Shown here in pieces: positions 48,450 through 61,259 of a DNA stretch of 64,000 nt. The stretch comes from Phoronis australis. Its lineage: Eukaryota; Phoronida; Phoronidae. The notes beneath the pieces were generated by a model. It did no database searches. It had not been told where the DNA came from and worked only from the letters and a program-made list of their open reading frames with translations. Numbering within the stretch: position 1 is the stretch's first letter; each line of letters begins with the position of its first letter. The stretch covers positions 101,597 to 165,596 of the forward strand of contig NMRA01000416.1 of assembly GCA_002633005.1 (NCBI GenBank), written 5' to 3'. The translations under genes and the position numbers were made by a program.

Positions 48450-49447
48450 CATAATAGACCGGGATCCCAGAGCTTTTTTGGGCATGAAAAGGTAACCAAT
48501 TTTCTTTAGTACCACGGTGGTCTATGGGTATCCTCATGCTTGGAAATGGCTGTCTGGCAGGTTCGCTCGGGTGGGTGTGGTCAGGGGAGCCAAGAGAATG
48601 GCACTCGAAAATTGAGCTAGATCAACTTTTCTGGTAACCACTTCAAACTGCCTTCGATACCTACTGCGTAATCCACTGTGTCAAAATTGGTCACTGCCAG
48701 ACAATTTCAGTGGTGGTGAGTATCAGCCAAACGGTTATAAACAAGGTTAAAAATTGAGCTAGATCAACCCAAGAGGTAACCGCATGAAACCAGTTGCAAA
48801 ATATTCACCGCGAGCCCAGGTATCACGAAAACTGTCAGACAAATTTAGTGGTGGGTTACCCACGCCAGACACGCCCAAATACCCGAGTTGAGGTAGATCA
48901 ACCCACCAGGTAACCGTTTGAAACCAATTGCATGATGTTCAGCATCACTGTACATGGCACATCAGTTAGATGCCGGACAAGTTCAGTGGTGGGGTGCCCC
49001 TGCCAGACGATTATCAAAAAGGGTTAAAAATTGGCGATTCTGGCGGGGCTAACCCACCACTAGATTTGTCTTGCAGTGTTCATTCGTGATACCTGGGTGA
49101 ATATTTTGCAACTGGTTTCATGCGGTTACCTCTTGGATTGATCTAGCATAATTTTTTTACTTTGTTTATAATCGTCTGGCTGATACTCCTCACCACTGAA
49201 ATTGTCTGGCAGACCAATTTTGATACAGTGAATTACTTAGTACGTATCGAAGGCAGTTTGAAGTGCTTACCAGAAACGTTGATCAAGCTCAATTTTTGAG
49301 TGGCATTCTCTTGGCTCCCCTGACCACACCCACCCGAGCAAACCTGCCAGACGGCCGCATGAGGATGCCCACAGACCACCGTGATACCAAAGAAAATTGG
49401 TTACCTTTTCATGCCCAAAAAAGCTCTGGGATACCGGTCAATAATGA
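48450..49447. mobile_element. Foldback element with ~410-bp inverted arms
   Basis: The arms 48450-48866 and 49038-49447 are close inverted copies. CCAGAGCTTTTTTGGGCATG on the left pairs with CATGCCCAAAAAAGCTCTGG on the right, and GGCTCCC/GGGAGCC and GGTGGGTTA/TAACCCACC blocks are in mirrored order. The loop is about 170 bases. Inside the left arm and loop a 134-142-bp subunit with GAGCTAGATCAACCC and GGTAACC is repeated three times (about 48614, 48756, 48890). No coding frame. The right edge carries ACCGGTCAATAATGACCGGT, itself a palindrome. Confidence 0.85.
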
Positions 49448-49934
49448 CCGGTCAATCAGATTTGGTCATTATCCGTCACGACGATGAAACCGCATTTCTT
49501 CTTATTACAGTAATTACAGTGAAGGATTGTGCAGCTTCACTGGCATTTTCGGCCAACAAGGAAGGATATGTTATTTACAAAAAAAACTGGCCAATTCAAA
49601 CTTCTCTAACAAATTCATAGAAAAAAGTGGAATTGTTAAGGTAATTTTCAAGCAAAAACAACCAGCTTCTAGGTTACAAACACAGTGCAGTACATCGAAT
49701 TATTGAAATACTAAGCTTTACACCCCAGCACACCTCTGGTAAATGTGGCCGAAATTTGCATCATTTTCTATCTTAGCATCATTCGTTACAAAGTAGAGGG
49801 GGATTTTGCTGTCCGCAACACATGCTTGCCAAATATTTGATATATAGTTAAAATTACACTAAACCCCATTTTGGTGATTTTAGTCCCAATAGTTGCGAGG
49901 ATTAGTAACCTTCTAACAAAATAAAAGCACTATT

Positions 49935-50130
49935 TACATGTAATTGACATATGTCCTGAATGATATATAAATGATACGTGCGTGACAAGCTCATTAACAG
50001 AGATGAAAAGGAGACCGCGGTAGACGACACAAGGCGATTTATTATGACTAATACAATTACAAGTAATTATATAATCTCTGGTAAGATGGGTCATAAAAAG
50101 CGACACATTAGAGATGTTGTAAGACAGCAA
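49935..50130 (-). mobile_element. Dispersed repeat, inverse copy of 21995-22225
   Basis: Matches the earlier copy on the opposite strand (ATGATACGTGCGTGACAAGC, GAGATGAAAAGGAGACC, ATTATGACTAATACAATTAC, ATCTCTGGTAAGATGGG). Non-coding. Confidence 0.65.
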
Positions 50131-50496
50131 GCACTATTAGAACACCGACTGGCATTGTGCAATCGAAGTTGTTACAGTTGGGAGGGTTCAGGATGATACA
50201 TACAATTTACATACTGTAAATCTGTTGATTAAATTTAATATCCAAACTGCATGTTGGTAATGTTAACTTTGCCTTCTCGACATAAGTTGCTTTAATTTGT
50301 CAGCATGCAATATTGCTCCTGATCTTTGGGAGTCTCGTTTGACAAGGATTACAGAAATTATTTTGTTACAAATGTGCAAGTGACCCAAGTCGTTATGATT
50401 CAGTATCTTTTTAAATGCGCGAAATGGTGTCCGAAGTCAGAGGTCACATTGCCAAAAAATCTTTTGTATAGCTACAAAACAATAAAATCTTGTGTG

Positions 50497-50818
50497 AAAA
50501 AGGCGAAACGCCGCTTATGGGATGTATGACATAACAGTTGGCTGTAAACAGTAAATTGCACAGATATCGGGTCCTCCGTAGCTCGGTGACAAGAGCACTA
50601 GGCTGGCAATTAACCTAGAGACTTGTGGTTTCGATTCCCAGTTGGGGCTCCTGATTTTTCTGTGTTTATTTCATACATGTCACTACTGACCAACCTCAGC
50701 GTCTACATGTTTACTATATCTAATTAACACATACAGGTAAATTGGTGATTGTATATTTATATAATTGTCCAAATCTCCCATCAAAAAGGTGAAACGCCAC
50801 TCATGGAATCTATGACAA
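50497..50818. repeat. 36-bp direct repeats flanking a SINE-like sequence
   Basis: 50497-50532 (AAAAAGGCGAAACGCCGCTT, then ATGGGATGTATGACA) and 50783-50818 (AAAAAGGTGAAACGCCACTC, then ATGGAATCTATGACA) are diverged direct copies. They sit on both sides of a tRNA-like stretch. They contain a short palindrome, GGCGAAACGCC. Confidence 0.65.
50571..50655 (+). mobile_element. tRNA-derived SINE-like sequence
   Basis: It has a box A-like TAGCTCGGTGACAAGAGC and a box B-like GGTTTCGATTCCC at tRNA spacing, with an anticodon-arm-like CTAGGCTGGCAATTAACCTAG between. Box B has one extra T, and the T-stem and acceptor stem do not pair fully, so a working tRNA is unlikely. It is best read as a SINE head or tRNA pseudogene. 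Confidence 0.5.
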
Positions 50819-50819
50819 T

Positions 50820-53800
50820 GATGCCCTCCTTCAATGACGATGCAGGGGAGACGACCTTAAAGACCACGTCATTCCTACTGAAACATACTGTCAAAAATCA
50901 CGACAAGGTAGTACGTTACTAGCATCATCCACAACATTGCTTTCACTTCCAACAATGAAGATGATGACGTAGATGAAATTGGTGTTTCTTTACCAAAATT
51001 GTTGGGTAGATACATAGACAGATAGATAGTTTATTTGTTTAGCCATTCAAATAGTCGAGCATCTACACAAGTCATTCCAACTTTCATAGCGCAACTAAAA
51101 GTGACATGAGTGGGACTTGTAGTAGCCAAACTTAAAAGAAAAAATAAAATTTTATTAAGACTACATATATAGAAGTCATTGATTACTTTCAAATATCAAA
51201 ACGAGGCCATGAGACTTTTAAAAGGCTCAGGAGCAGATAACCGGGCTTGAAAAAAGCTGTAGTACAGTTTGTTATGTTTGCTCTAGGCCAGGTTCTATAA
51301 GTTGGATTGTCACTGTGACAGCATTTTAAACGCTGAACATAGTCTCAGAAATGGATAACTCTCATTTTTTTACCAAACCCAGCTTAAACCATGCACTACA
51401 AATCTGAGCATAGAGTTAATAAGTCGAGATCAATAAGTCTATAAAATCATTTTTTCTTTAAGCTGGTTATAGACACAAAGTGACTAATTTAATTATAGAC
51501 GTAAAGTGATCTAAATCAAAAGTGTTGTTTCTTTTAGCAGGTTATAAGCCATCAAGTAAAAAGTCTGAAATGTAAACGTGTACGGCGAAGTACCGGAGTA
51601 CCGTACACACCAAAGTATAATCAGCATAGTACCATGTGTGCAATACGTAACACGTGGAGCAGCGCACATCGTGCGCCGTCCACCGTTTTCATCACAAATA
51701 ACGAATGTAACATAGGATGCTCATTTTATCAAACTTTTCTACATATCGAAGTAAGCAACAATAGCGAACTTAACATTCGTTCTGAGGGAAGGATCAATGC
51801 CATTCCTCTGAAAGTTGGGACATGCAATTGCAGTACAGTAGATACCAAGATCACAGTAAAGGCAATTAAAATTACCACTAGGAGGCACTGAATGAGTCCA
51901 TTCAATTATCATGTCTGCAATAATCATCTTAAACAGAGATATCAATCTTCCTCACAGTACGGTGCACGCGGCCGCGCTACTTAAAAGCAATCTATTCTCA
52001 TCAACAATTCATTTCTTTTCTTTTTAACCACTTAGAAAGGATTCTTGCCCAAAAACAGTTCTTTTCTCATGTACCGCAACGTGACAGTATTCATAGTACA
52101 CGCAGTTAAAATTGCACTCTTGTGCATTTACCTCACACATTTCTCTCAATCATATCTCCCTATACATATTATTTGTGACAGATTTACATATGCAAAATGT
52201 ATTTGTTCGCCAGACCTCTAATTTTAACATAAGTTGAGATCTCTCTTGGAGCACACGTTTCGCTCTCATGGTTACACCATTTGTTCTATGCTGCCTCCTC
52301 TACCAATAAAAACCTTAGTGAAATGTCCCATATGTATGAGAAACTCAAATGCAATCCCTCATCTCGCTTGAGTATAAGTCTTCTGTCAATTAGCACACAC
52401 TGCGACTGACAAGTTAAATTCCATTCTCTGACTGTTGAATTTTTCCACCAAGACAAAAGAAAAATTTTCGGTATATTACTATACCATGGTTTGTACTGTG
52501 TAGATTTCTTGGATAAACACTCAATAGTAAAGTTTCCATTGATTTGTAACAAAATCAACAGACTTTTGAAGAAAGAAAAACCGGCATTTTTGTGCAAAAG
52601 GAGAATTACTTAAAGTGTTTAAAATAATTTGCTGTAAATATTTTCAAGAATCCTTGTACAAACTTGCATCTTTCTAGATCCGTTGATCTCAGTTTTGTTC
52701 TCTAATTGAATGAGTCAACCCCGAAATCATAGGAAGTTCTAGAAATGAAAATTGCCCAGAAGAACGTTCCATACGAAAAGAACCAAGTGAGAAAGAACGG
52801 AGTTTTGATAGATGAGGAAAGACTTATAGCTGGGTTTATGAGAAAAGGAAGCTGTTAATGAGAACCCCCATAAGGGCCCTGAGAGAGAAAATTGGCAACG
52901 GTATATAGCGACTAGTGGGAATTCAAATGCCACGATGTTTGACTCTTCAATGCATTGGCAGGTATAAGGACCCAACAAATAGTGTTTATTGGGTCCTAGT
53001 TTCAAAAGCAGTTTTAATCCAGGTCACCTCACAACACGTCACTGTACTCTCTCTATAAGCCACAAATTTACATACACTGTAATTCTCAAACTATGCTTAT
53101 ATTTTAAAAATGCTGTTTTTATAATTTACCTTCAAAACAATCACATTTGTTTACAAAAACAGTTTTTAAGGATTTGCAATAACTAGTGGGAATATCATCT
53201 CTGCACTTTGACTCATCCAACACCCCAGGTTAACCCAGACGCAAAGCCCGTTTTTGGTGTATGGTTACGATCCCAGACCACTGTTTCACCTCCTCAGTCT
53301 CTTTGAGAAAGCCGGTCACTGCAAACTTGTACATGGTGAAACCCAAGCATAAAATTAGATTTTAATGGTAGGTTAATTGCCTGTACCTGAACTGCAAGGT
53401 CAAGCCATGTAGCCAGCCGGTGTTAACTTGAGGTGCAGGTGCCCGTTTCATGAAAGGCAATATATTAGTGTGACCTTAGCTAAAATGGCCTCAACTTAGC
53501 TGCCACCTGTTCAAAACCCAAACGGCCCTAGGTCCACCCAGGCTCCAACAGTTGCTATTACGGGAAAGATATAGAGAGGCATCTGGTCATAGAGAGGCAA
53601 ATTTCGACTTAAACGTGTTAAAAGTCAAGCTTTAGTTATAAGATAATGTATAATTCAGCTTACAAGGAATCACTTCAAAATCCCATAAGATAACTGTTCT
53701 ATATATGGTAATTGCTCAAACCGAGCTCCTTTCCTCCAATCAACATTTAAGCATTATATGATATCCTCCATAGCAGCTGATCAATCTATAATGTCCTCAT

Positions 53801-54468
53801 AAAAAATTGATTCAACCATCATCTAAAGATTCTAACTATCGCCAAGAAAAAATCTGTACACTGGATAAATACAATATAAGTCTCCTAAAAGGGACATGCA
53901 TGCCTGTTTCTAAACTCTAAAGTAAAAAAAAATGTATTAACAAACTGTATTCCTCGACTCAGAAAGCCTCTCATCCATAAGCTGCAACTCCGTCACCTGG
54001 TTCACTGCAGCCGTACCCCAGATAAAAAAACACTGCAGGTGGGCTGATGTCATTTGCAGAGCATCAGACGTGCACAGGCCTCATGATTTGGCCCATTGCA
54101 CAAAACACCTGAGCTAAGGTACGAGAGCCCTGTTTATGGTTCTTTGTGAATGACGGTATCAAGTCTGCCAGTCTCCTTTAAGAAGGTTTAACAATCAGCA
54201 GTCCATATTCCAACATTTTGTTAAGTGTTTAGTCTGTCATCGTTAGTGCCATACTCATTCAACTAGCCAAGTGTTATCACTGCCTTTGAAGCACTCCACA
54301 GCTAGATTCTTCCCATCGAAACCTAGTTGTAATTAATTCTTAGTGATAGGAATTTCCCATGGAAGAATTCTCGCAGTAATACAACACCATCCATCCCTCA
54401 GTTCAGCAAATACCTCCAATACCATTGGAGGACGGCTAGATCGTCCACAACACACGGCTCTAATGAGA
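50820..54468. other. Intergenic stretch left of the Kelch gene
   Basis: No exon is supported. A phrase near 51870 (TACCACTAGGAGGCACTG) is a lone copy of the CTCF-like repeat core. The segment near 54060-54115 (TGATTTGGCCCATTGCACAA, then AACACCTGAG) is shared with about 11280-11335 and more weakly with 25985-26050. Confidence 0.4.
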
Positions 54469-54668
54469 TTATACCGCTAATTGTACTCGTCTTGGAATAT
54501 TAGCCACGACACAGCCACAGATGGTCCTGGTAGTAGGTAGTTCATGTGCCTCAGTCCAACAAAGCTCTCCCGTCCCGTCAGAGCTCAGTAGGAACGTTCT
54601 TGCTGACAGACTTCTCTTCTCATCTCTTTCACTCATTACAAATATTTTGTTGTTGTACTTCACTGTAC
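54469..54668 (-). CDS. Kelch protein last exon
   Basis: The acceptor is GGTATTCAG above 54668. It has 66 codons including TAA at 54469-54471. The segment YNNKIFVMSER resembles the start of a Kelch blade, and ELPTTRTICGCVVANIP its closing strand. Confidence 0.7.
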
Positions 54669-55252
54669 CTGAATACCCAGGAAATTTCAAAAGTTAAAAA
54701 CTTCATACAACAATCGATCAAATCAATCATCAGCCATAACAGAAACATGACTGTAAATTAAAAACTTCATCCATCCCAACGTTGTGGAGATACAGCAGTG
54801 GACGGCAAGCGCTGGAAGGATGGAAGAATGAATGGAGATGACGACATAATGCGTTCACATTAGACCCATAAAATTGGCAGAAAAGGGTACAGCAGTATTC
54901 AGATCCATTCAAAATTTGTCGTCATTTGTTGCAATGTTCGTAAGATTACACTTGCCAAATTAAACAAAATTCCAGAAAGGGTTTAGGAGATACAGCTGCA
55001 TATGGTCACAAAACAGGTGACAGCATTAATATGTGCCTACGTATGTGAGGACCCGTTTTGAGACATTACGTTATGTGTGTGCAGATGTAAAACTAGTATG
55101 TATGTAATGAAATCACTTAAAATCCATGTAATTACCTGCTAGGTTCAAGGCGGCGGGTAAATTTGGTCCCTCACTCCAGGTGTCACTAGCAGGATCATAT
55201 ATTTCTACTTCGTTGGTGTATTCTCTTGTATCAGACACAGTCTTCAACCCTC
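54469..55252 (-). CDS. Kelch-repeat protein, C-terminal exons
   Basis: Two minus-strand exons, 55252-55136 and 54668-54469. The first reads GLKTVSDTREYTNEVEIYDP, then TWSEGPNLPAALNLA, with the YDP...W...P signature of a Kelch blade and a likely GG pair split at its start. One carried base joins the second exon as Gly: GTVKYNNKIFVMSERDEKRS, then LCWTEAHELPTTRTICGCVV, ending VQLAV and TAA. Kelch propellers bind partner proteins, often as substrate receptors of cullin-3 ligases when a BTB domain is present. No BTB or BACK exon is recognised upstream within the window, so the gene's class is unknown. Confidence 0.72.
55136..55252 (-). CDS. Kelch protein penultimate exon
   Basis: The acceptor is TTATGTAG and the donor is GTAATT. 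A 117-nt exon holds one Kelch motif (VEIYDPASDTWSEGPNLPAA). It begins with two bases completing a codon that should be Gly in a GG pair. Confidence 0.75.
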
Positions 55253-55894
55253 CTACATAAACAGTTAAACAACATTAAATATCAGATCAGCCAAGAAGGT
55301 GATATCCTAGAGAATTAAGATTCATGCATTCATGTAGACCAGCATTGATGGTTCAGGATTCGATCACCCAACCTCATGAAATTAGTAGTGTTTAGGCTGA
55401 GGGAAGAGTCCACAAGCCATGTAGGACTAATACATACACATCCATGGTACCTGAGCCATGTTTACACTCTGGTACCTATGCATGGACCCAGCATGTGAGT
55501 GGGAGAGTATGAAGCTCATGGAAGTGGACCACCCTCGTCACATGAAAAATACCCATACTTCACGCGCTGTTAGGATGTGTTTTTATGATGCATTGCTCAA
55601 AATGATCCATCACTGGAAATAAACAAAAATGAAAAATTTTATGGATGTTGCTAGAGGCAGTGTTCCAGGTGCTATGTTAACTCTCATTTCAATGTTGCAT
55701 TCACATACATGGATTTTTCTTACGAGTCGTTACAGATCACAAAATCATCAGCAGTTGCAAGCATCACCTGCACTTCAGTCACAAAACCCAACAACTCGCA
55801 CGGTACCTTAACGACCATCAACAGATTGACTTGTTCGTACATAGTATAGCACGCTAAGGACCACAAAAGTTCTTCATATAGGGACACCAACCTT

Positions 55895-56555
55895 GGTTAA
55901 CTCCAAACTGTTGTTTCAGAGCTGTATCATGTGTTTCATCTTTTTAAAAACACCAAAAGGGAAAAATGTCATTATTTTAATATATTGTGTCACAAGAATA
56001 TTCCCATTGAAAAGGTTAGAGCTTGCGCTGGTATCACGCTTTTCTATGTGCATTTTAATATGGAGCAGCAGTGACACCTGTTGCCAAAATATAAACCGCA
56101 GATCTGAGCATTTTTCTTGTGTTGGCAACTACAGCTCTGATGACTCGTTTTACAGAATATAAAGCTAGTTAAGATATGATAACCTATATAATTATCAACA
56201 ATTTGACTGAGATTACCAAAAACAGTGCACTCATCGTTCAACCAATATCTGTTAGACCTGTAATATCTGTTCGGTAAGCTATTTGGCTGTTTTCATTAAT
56301 TTAGACATAACAGTCTTGATCCATGCAGTTTTTTAGCAAAAAATCTCACTAAGGCAAGGGAGATGTTTTTGTAAACTTAGATGTCAAAGCCTTGTTATAA
56401 GCATTTTTTTGTAAAAACCTCATTGTGTGTGGGGTGTTTACTGGTGAATGGTGGTAGGGGGTATGGGCAATGCGTCGTTGGAATCATGGATGCCCTCGAA
56501 CATCGGGAACTCCATTTTCATTTTTGGACACCCCGTTTTCGAAATTCTGAATAAA
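55895..56555 (-). mobile_element. Dispersed repeat, copy 2 (inverse of 29770-30425)
   Basis: The block order matches the first copy on the opposite strand, from AGCTCTG...TTTTTAAAAACACCAAAAG through GTGACACCTGTTGCC and CAACCAATATCTGTTA to TTTTTGGACACCCCGTTTTC. Divergence is moderate with indels. No coding frame. Confidence 0.75.
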
Positions 56556-56559
56556 GCCC

Positions 56560-59275
56560 TGATGGTCGATTAACAAGTCGACCAAAACTTTTGCATTTCT
56601 TTGTGCAAAATAAAGCACAGTAATGGTAAAATGAAGCACCCAATAATAGACCATACGCAAACCAAGAAAATGATCAAAATCCATTTTTGCTGAGATCGAT
56701 TACACCTACTGGTGAAACTGCTGCCAAACACAAACTTGTCATCTCTGGTGCAGAGTTCATTGAAATGTAATTATACATTCAAAGTACTGCCAGCGACTTA
56801 ATATAAATTTTTAAATATTTTTCTATCATTTGTTTTTTAAGGATGTTACTCAGGGAGCTACGTATACAACTGATGCAATCCACACACAAGGAGTATCTTT
56901 AGATAATTAATACGAAAAATGCTGGAAGATAATATCTTTGTCGCATTGTTTTTGACGAACTCAGCACCAGAGAGGCACACTACCAAGTTACACAAAAGTT
57001 GTGATCACGTTGGAAGTGGTTCTTTGTTAGATAATAGCGGTCTTCTTCAAGGCTATAACCTTGTCAATTTTGTCACGTGCTTCAATGGGAACACTTAAAT
57101 CATCAATGCATAGTTGCGCAAAACTGCTGGTTTTAACTGCACTGTTTCAGATGAGTGAGAGTTTTTTTTAGAAGTCAGATGACATTGGAGACAACTGCAC
57201 TAAGTGGTACAACGTTTTTGCTTAGAACTAATTTGAAACAACCTCAACATCATGAGACTTGACTTTCGTTTTCTTAAAAACAAACTGATAGGTTTACAGC
57301 TTTTTGATGCTCTTTTATGTTCACATTTAACGTAACTTTATATGCACCTCAGGTAACTTAATTTAAGAGTGGCTTCAAATTAAAGCTTAAGTGCTTACAG
57401 CTTTCCTCATAGCAACAAATGAAAACACATGGGGATTGTGCGATACAATCTATTATTTCATAGTGATTAAATAGGAATTCAAAGGGCAATTCCCTTTGTT
57501 ATAATTTGACTGAATCACCTAATTCTTAATCGTCATCACTGTTTACATCAGGCGACTTAATTTATGACATGGCAGAGGATATCATGATTTTCATCTACAT
57601 AATTATCCATACCATCATCCGCTTGAGCATGCATCGCCACCATTGTCCGTTTCGACTTTAACCTCTGAAATGAACAGAGGGGGCATATCTGTTCTCCATT
57701 GAACCAAATGAGGTGAAATTCGCAGTCGTCATTTTCTCATCAATTGATGGGTTTTCAGTCTAGGATTAGGTATTGAGCTACATGACGAGGCTTTCAAGGA
57801 ATGCACTTCTAGAATAGGAAATTGCCGTCAAAGATATGAGCATCTGCAAGCTACCATAGTCACAAGACCGTCGAAACGTGATAGCTCAAACTACATGTGC
57901 TGCAGTCCCCAGCTTATATACGCACTCACAGGGTGTAACTTTATAAGGACCCCGCCTTGTAAGGAAAGGGAAGCCCAGCCCGAAGCCTGGGGTGGTTCGA
58001 GGTTTGATCGTGCCCCTCCAGCGGAAAAAGTCCAGCCCCAGCCTATCCGTTAAAGATAGGATACAGATGGACAACAAAATTGTTGCAGCTGCTGGTACAA
58101 CTAACTACAGTGATAACTTAATAGTTTCGAATTAGCTTCTAATTCAAAGCGCTTCATGTAATCATGAGGCCATTACCTAGTGGTGTTTGCGTAGATGAAA
58201 AGATTGTGCAGACGATTAGAGGAGGCTTTATGTTATTCCTCGGCATTGAACCCGCGTGGTACTGGCTACACCATATGGTAAGCTATATAACAGCGAGAGA
58301 GCTCCCAAAAAGTAGTGCGGTGTGAAATGCCTTAAAATTGACCAAGAAACAAAACAGCAGAATTAAAATAGATTAATCGTTATCTGATATTGCTTTCTAG
58401 GATAGTATGGTAAAGTGTAGGCTTTTTCAAATCAGGAACTGAAAGTGTATTTTTTCATCCAGGGTCCACTTCGATTGTGGATTAATTGGTGGATTGACAC
58501 CCATGCATGTGTGTACGCGTGTGTACATTTCCATTCCTTTTGAAGCCGACGATAACTTCAAATAGGCAGTCCTCCGCTGCTGCTCAAAAACCAGGCATTT
58601 AATTATAACCGTGTTTTCTTACACTGAGAAAACTCCGACGAGCATGTTCGCATTTTCGGGGAAAAGGAGGTCTAGACCTAATAAAAACTTTGGTCGATGA
58701 AGAAATCTTTAATAAATAGTGTTCACAGTCTCACAGACTTCATATGAGCAACTAACTTGATGGAAAAGATTTCCAAGGTTACAATTGTCACTATTCTGGA
58801 GTTTGCTTACTCCGAATGTCCACTAAACTACGAAGGTTCTCTACCTTTGAAAGTTCACTACACTTCAAATGTCCATAATTCCGAAACCAGAACTCCGACA
58901 GTAAATATGAGCACAGCCCCAGAAGTTGCTTTCGCAGATGGTTCTCATTAAATACACTAGAAAGACCGAGATCAGAGGAGTAGGAGACACCTCTGTGCAA
59001 TGCTCGATTGTCAGCCTGTGAAGCCAGGATTCGAACTCAGCTGGTCTCCCAAACAGGAGTCTGGATCTCAGCCACTGAGCCACACGTTTAATTATTCTGA
59101 TCGTCATGCTCATGAGTTGGAACTGACATGAACAAGATATTGTGTCCATTTACTAACCATTTAAAGAGTGTGCAAAAGTTGAACATAGTTCTTAATTAAT
59201 ACATTGTTTACAAATGAGCTCAGTTCAAATCACTGCCAACCGAGATACTTGAAAGTAACTATACGATATTCATTC
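56560..59275. other. Intergenic or intronic stretch
   Basis: No firm exon. Minus 57652-57560 opens ATGGTGGCGATGCATGC in a start-like context and could be a first exon, but no partner is found. A GC-richer block at about 57945-58050 (AAGCCCAGCCCGAAGCCTGG) has no family match. Confidence 0.35.
59015..59087 (-). mobile_element. tRNA-like sequence, probably SINE or tRNA pseudogene
   Basis: The minus strand has TGGCTCAGTGGCTGAGA (box A-like) and GAGTTCGAATCCTGGC (box B, intact) at tRNA distance, with GTG...CAC ends that partly pair. The D-stem, anticodon stem and T-stem each have a mismatch, so a working tRNA is doubtful. Confidence 0.45.
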
Positions 59276-59880
59276 TCAAGCAGGTACAACATCTGAGGCA
59301 CGGGTCAGTGCTGCGGCGACCAACGGTTTTAAATTTAAATGGACTGGGAAGATGTCGGCCGAAAAACAGATGACACAGCTGTTGTTGTTCATATGGTGGT
59401 ATAGATGACGTAGACGAATGTCACGATCCTCTGCCAAGATAAAAGAAATCTCATGATGAAAAACAATAACGACTATTAAGAATGAGATGATCGCAACCCG
59501 ATTTAAACACTATGAAACAATAGATTATGTCATGTTTCACAATGTACTTTTATTCATTCCCATAAGGAACACACCAAGGACATCAATTTGAATTTGAAGC
59601 CACCTTAGTTTAAGTTATCCTAGATGTATAGGTATCGTATCTGACATCCCACAGTTTCTCTTCTTGCTCAGTCTGACACACAACACATGTACGCAGTATC
59701 TTACTACCCACAATGCATTGGTGGAAAGCTCTTAGCTTCCTGTTTGTTAACCTTTGCCCTGGCTAATGCCAAGATCCTCTTTAGAATCTTCCACGGGATG
59801 GCTCTGTTGTACTATTTCTCCATTACACTGAAGCAAGACAGCTTCAACCACTAAATTCAATCTGGCTATCTCCCAGTCTT
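59276..59880 (-). CDS. Unidentified protein, last two exons
   Basis: Minus strand. Exon 59880-59752 follows an ATTTGGGCAG acceptor and reads DWEIARLNLVVEAVLLQCNG to EDLGISQGK, with a GTTAAC donor. Exon 59430-59276 follows an ATCTTGGCAG acceptor. The carried G gives Glu, and the frame reads EDRDIRLRHLYHHMNNNSCV, then PLVAAALTRASDVVPA and TGA. The phase agrees across the junction and composition looks protein-like with a helical first exon. I do not recognise the family and see no catalytic motif. Upstream exons should lie to the right but none could be assigned. A second view is that these exons belong to the Kelch gene as alternative parts. Confidence 0.5.
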
Positions 59881-61140
59881 CTGCCCAAATTATAATAAAG
59901 CACTAAATTAACAATTGGCAAATAAAAAAACAAATCATATCATTGGCTGTTACAATCTGACCTCAAATATTTTTATCCTCACAGTACTGAACCCACAACA
60001 AAAGAAGTAAACATCATCTAAAAATGCATGTAGATATAAAAAAAAACACGAAAATAAGTTTGACCCCATGGTTTTTATAAGTACATATGCCCAAATTTTG
60101 GGCAACTTCAACTGAACTACCGGTAACTTAGTGTAGATGCATTTCTAGAAAAGAACCCTGTATAAGGTTCTAGGAGCATTTTTTAAGTAAACAAGACTTT
60201 TTCACACAATCAAGGTATGGCGAACTCAACTAATCCTGTTCCCAAGATGAATTTTGCATTTTTGACAATCTAATTAGCATAAACAAAATGGCAGCCAAAT
60301 TGTCAAGTTCAGATGTATTATTGTATTAGAAATCACAATCTGCTATTTAAAATGTTGAAATGTCTCACCTGTACTTCTTGAACAAAACATCACGTATGAA
60401 ACTATAACATTGCTACTCTAATAACTAATTATGCAAATTAGGTGCCGCCATTACCACACAATGCAATTTTCGTCTTAACTTTTTGCTCCTCAGCAAGCTA
60501 ACTTAAAAAATGAGGTGTTTGTACTTATATTTTCATGGTCAACAAACATGCCAAGGACATTTTTGAAGCAACTTACATCATATTTATTGGGTTATAGCTG
60601 TATAACTACAGAAGGTAGAAAATATAGTCGTTAGTCTGCAATGCTCGTTAAGCAAGGTGTCACTATTTTGACAGAATATAAGGACAAGTGTTCACACTAT
60701 CCTGCTTATCTTCCATTCACAACAAACAAATTAGTTATTGTTATTGAAGACCTCATTAGATTCTCAGTTGTATAAATTGTTTTCAGGCCTGATGAACACA
60801 GTTTTAAGCATTCACTTTTTGGTACTTTTTAACATGCTTGAAGCCAGGCAAATTAAACTGTTTTCATACAAGGACTCTGAAAATGAATGTGCTGCTGGCA
60901 TGTGCACAATGATATGCATCGAAATCCAGAGTTCTTGTATTTGCATCGACTACTGTTGCATTGTTTCTGGCATGCATCTCTAGGCAGCTGTCTGGGATAG
61001 AACTCTGTGTCATCAGTATGGGCTGCAAGCACAAGTTTGTGTACATCCCTCTCATTATCAGAGGGTGCTGGGAGCTCGGGTATGGGACAATTAGCATTTC
61101 GCCATACCTTGACATAACAGTGCACTCTCATCAGATGGAA
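59881..61140. other. Stretch right of the unidentified gene
   Basis: AT-rich. Overlapping minus-strand open frames at 60853-61131 (one with CPIPELPAPSDNERDVHKLV) are open in two frames. The TTGCAG at about 61030 is only a weak acceptor, so no exon is called. Confidence 0.3.
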
Positions 61141-61259
61141 ATGGAGGGCATTATGCGTTGTTTGCAGGAGTTTGCCGCTACCCGCAACTCAGCCGCACAC
61201 ATTGCCGCAACCTTGCTGCAAACACTGAAGTTTGCAGGAATGTTGCGGCAAACTTGGGG

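Noticed and set aside
50571-50655. Functional tRNA gene
   Set aside because: Box B has an inserted base and the T-stem and acceptor stem do not pair, so it is more likely a SINE or pseudogene.
57560-57652. Minus-strand first-exon candidate ATGGTGGCGATGC...
   Set aside because: The start context is good, but no donor and partner exon could be matched to the Kelch gene or any other.
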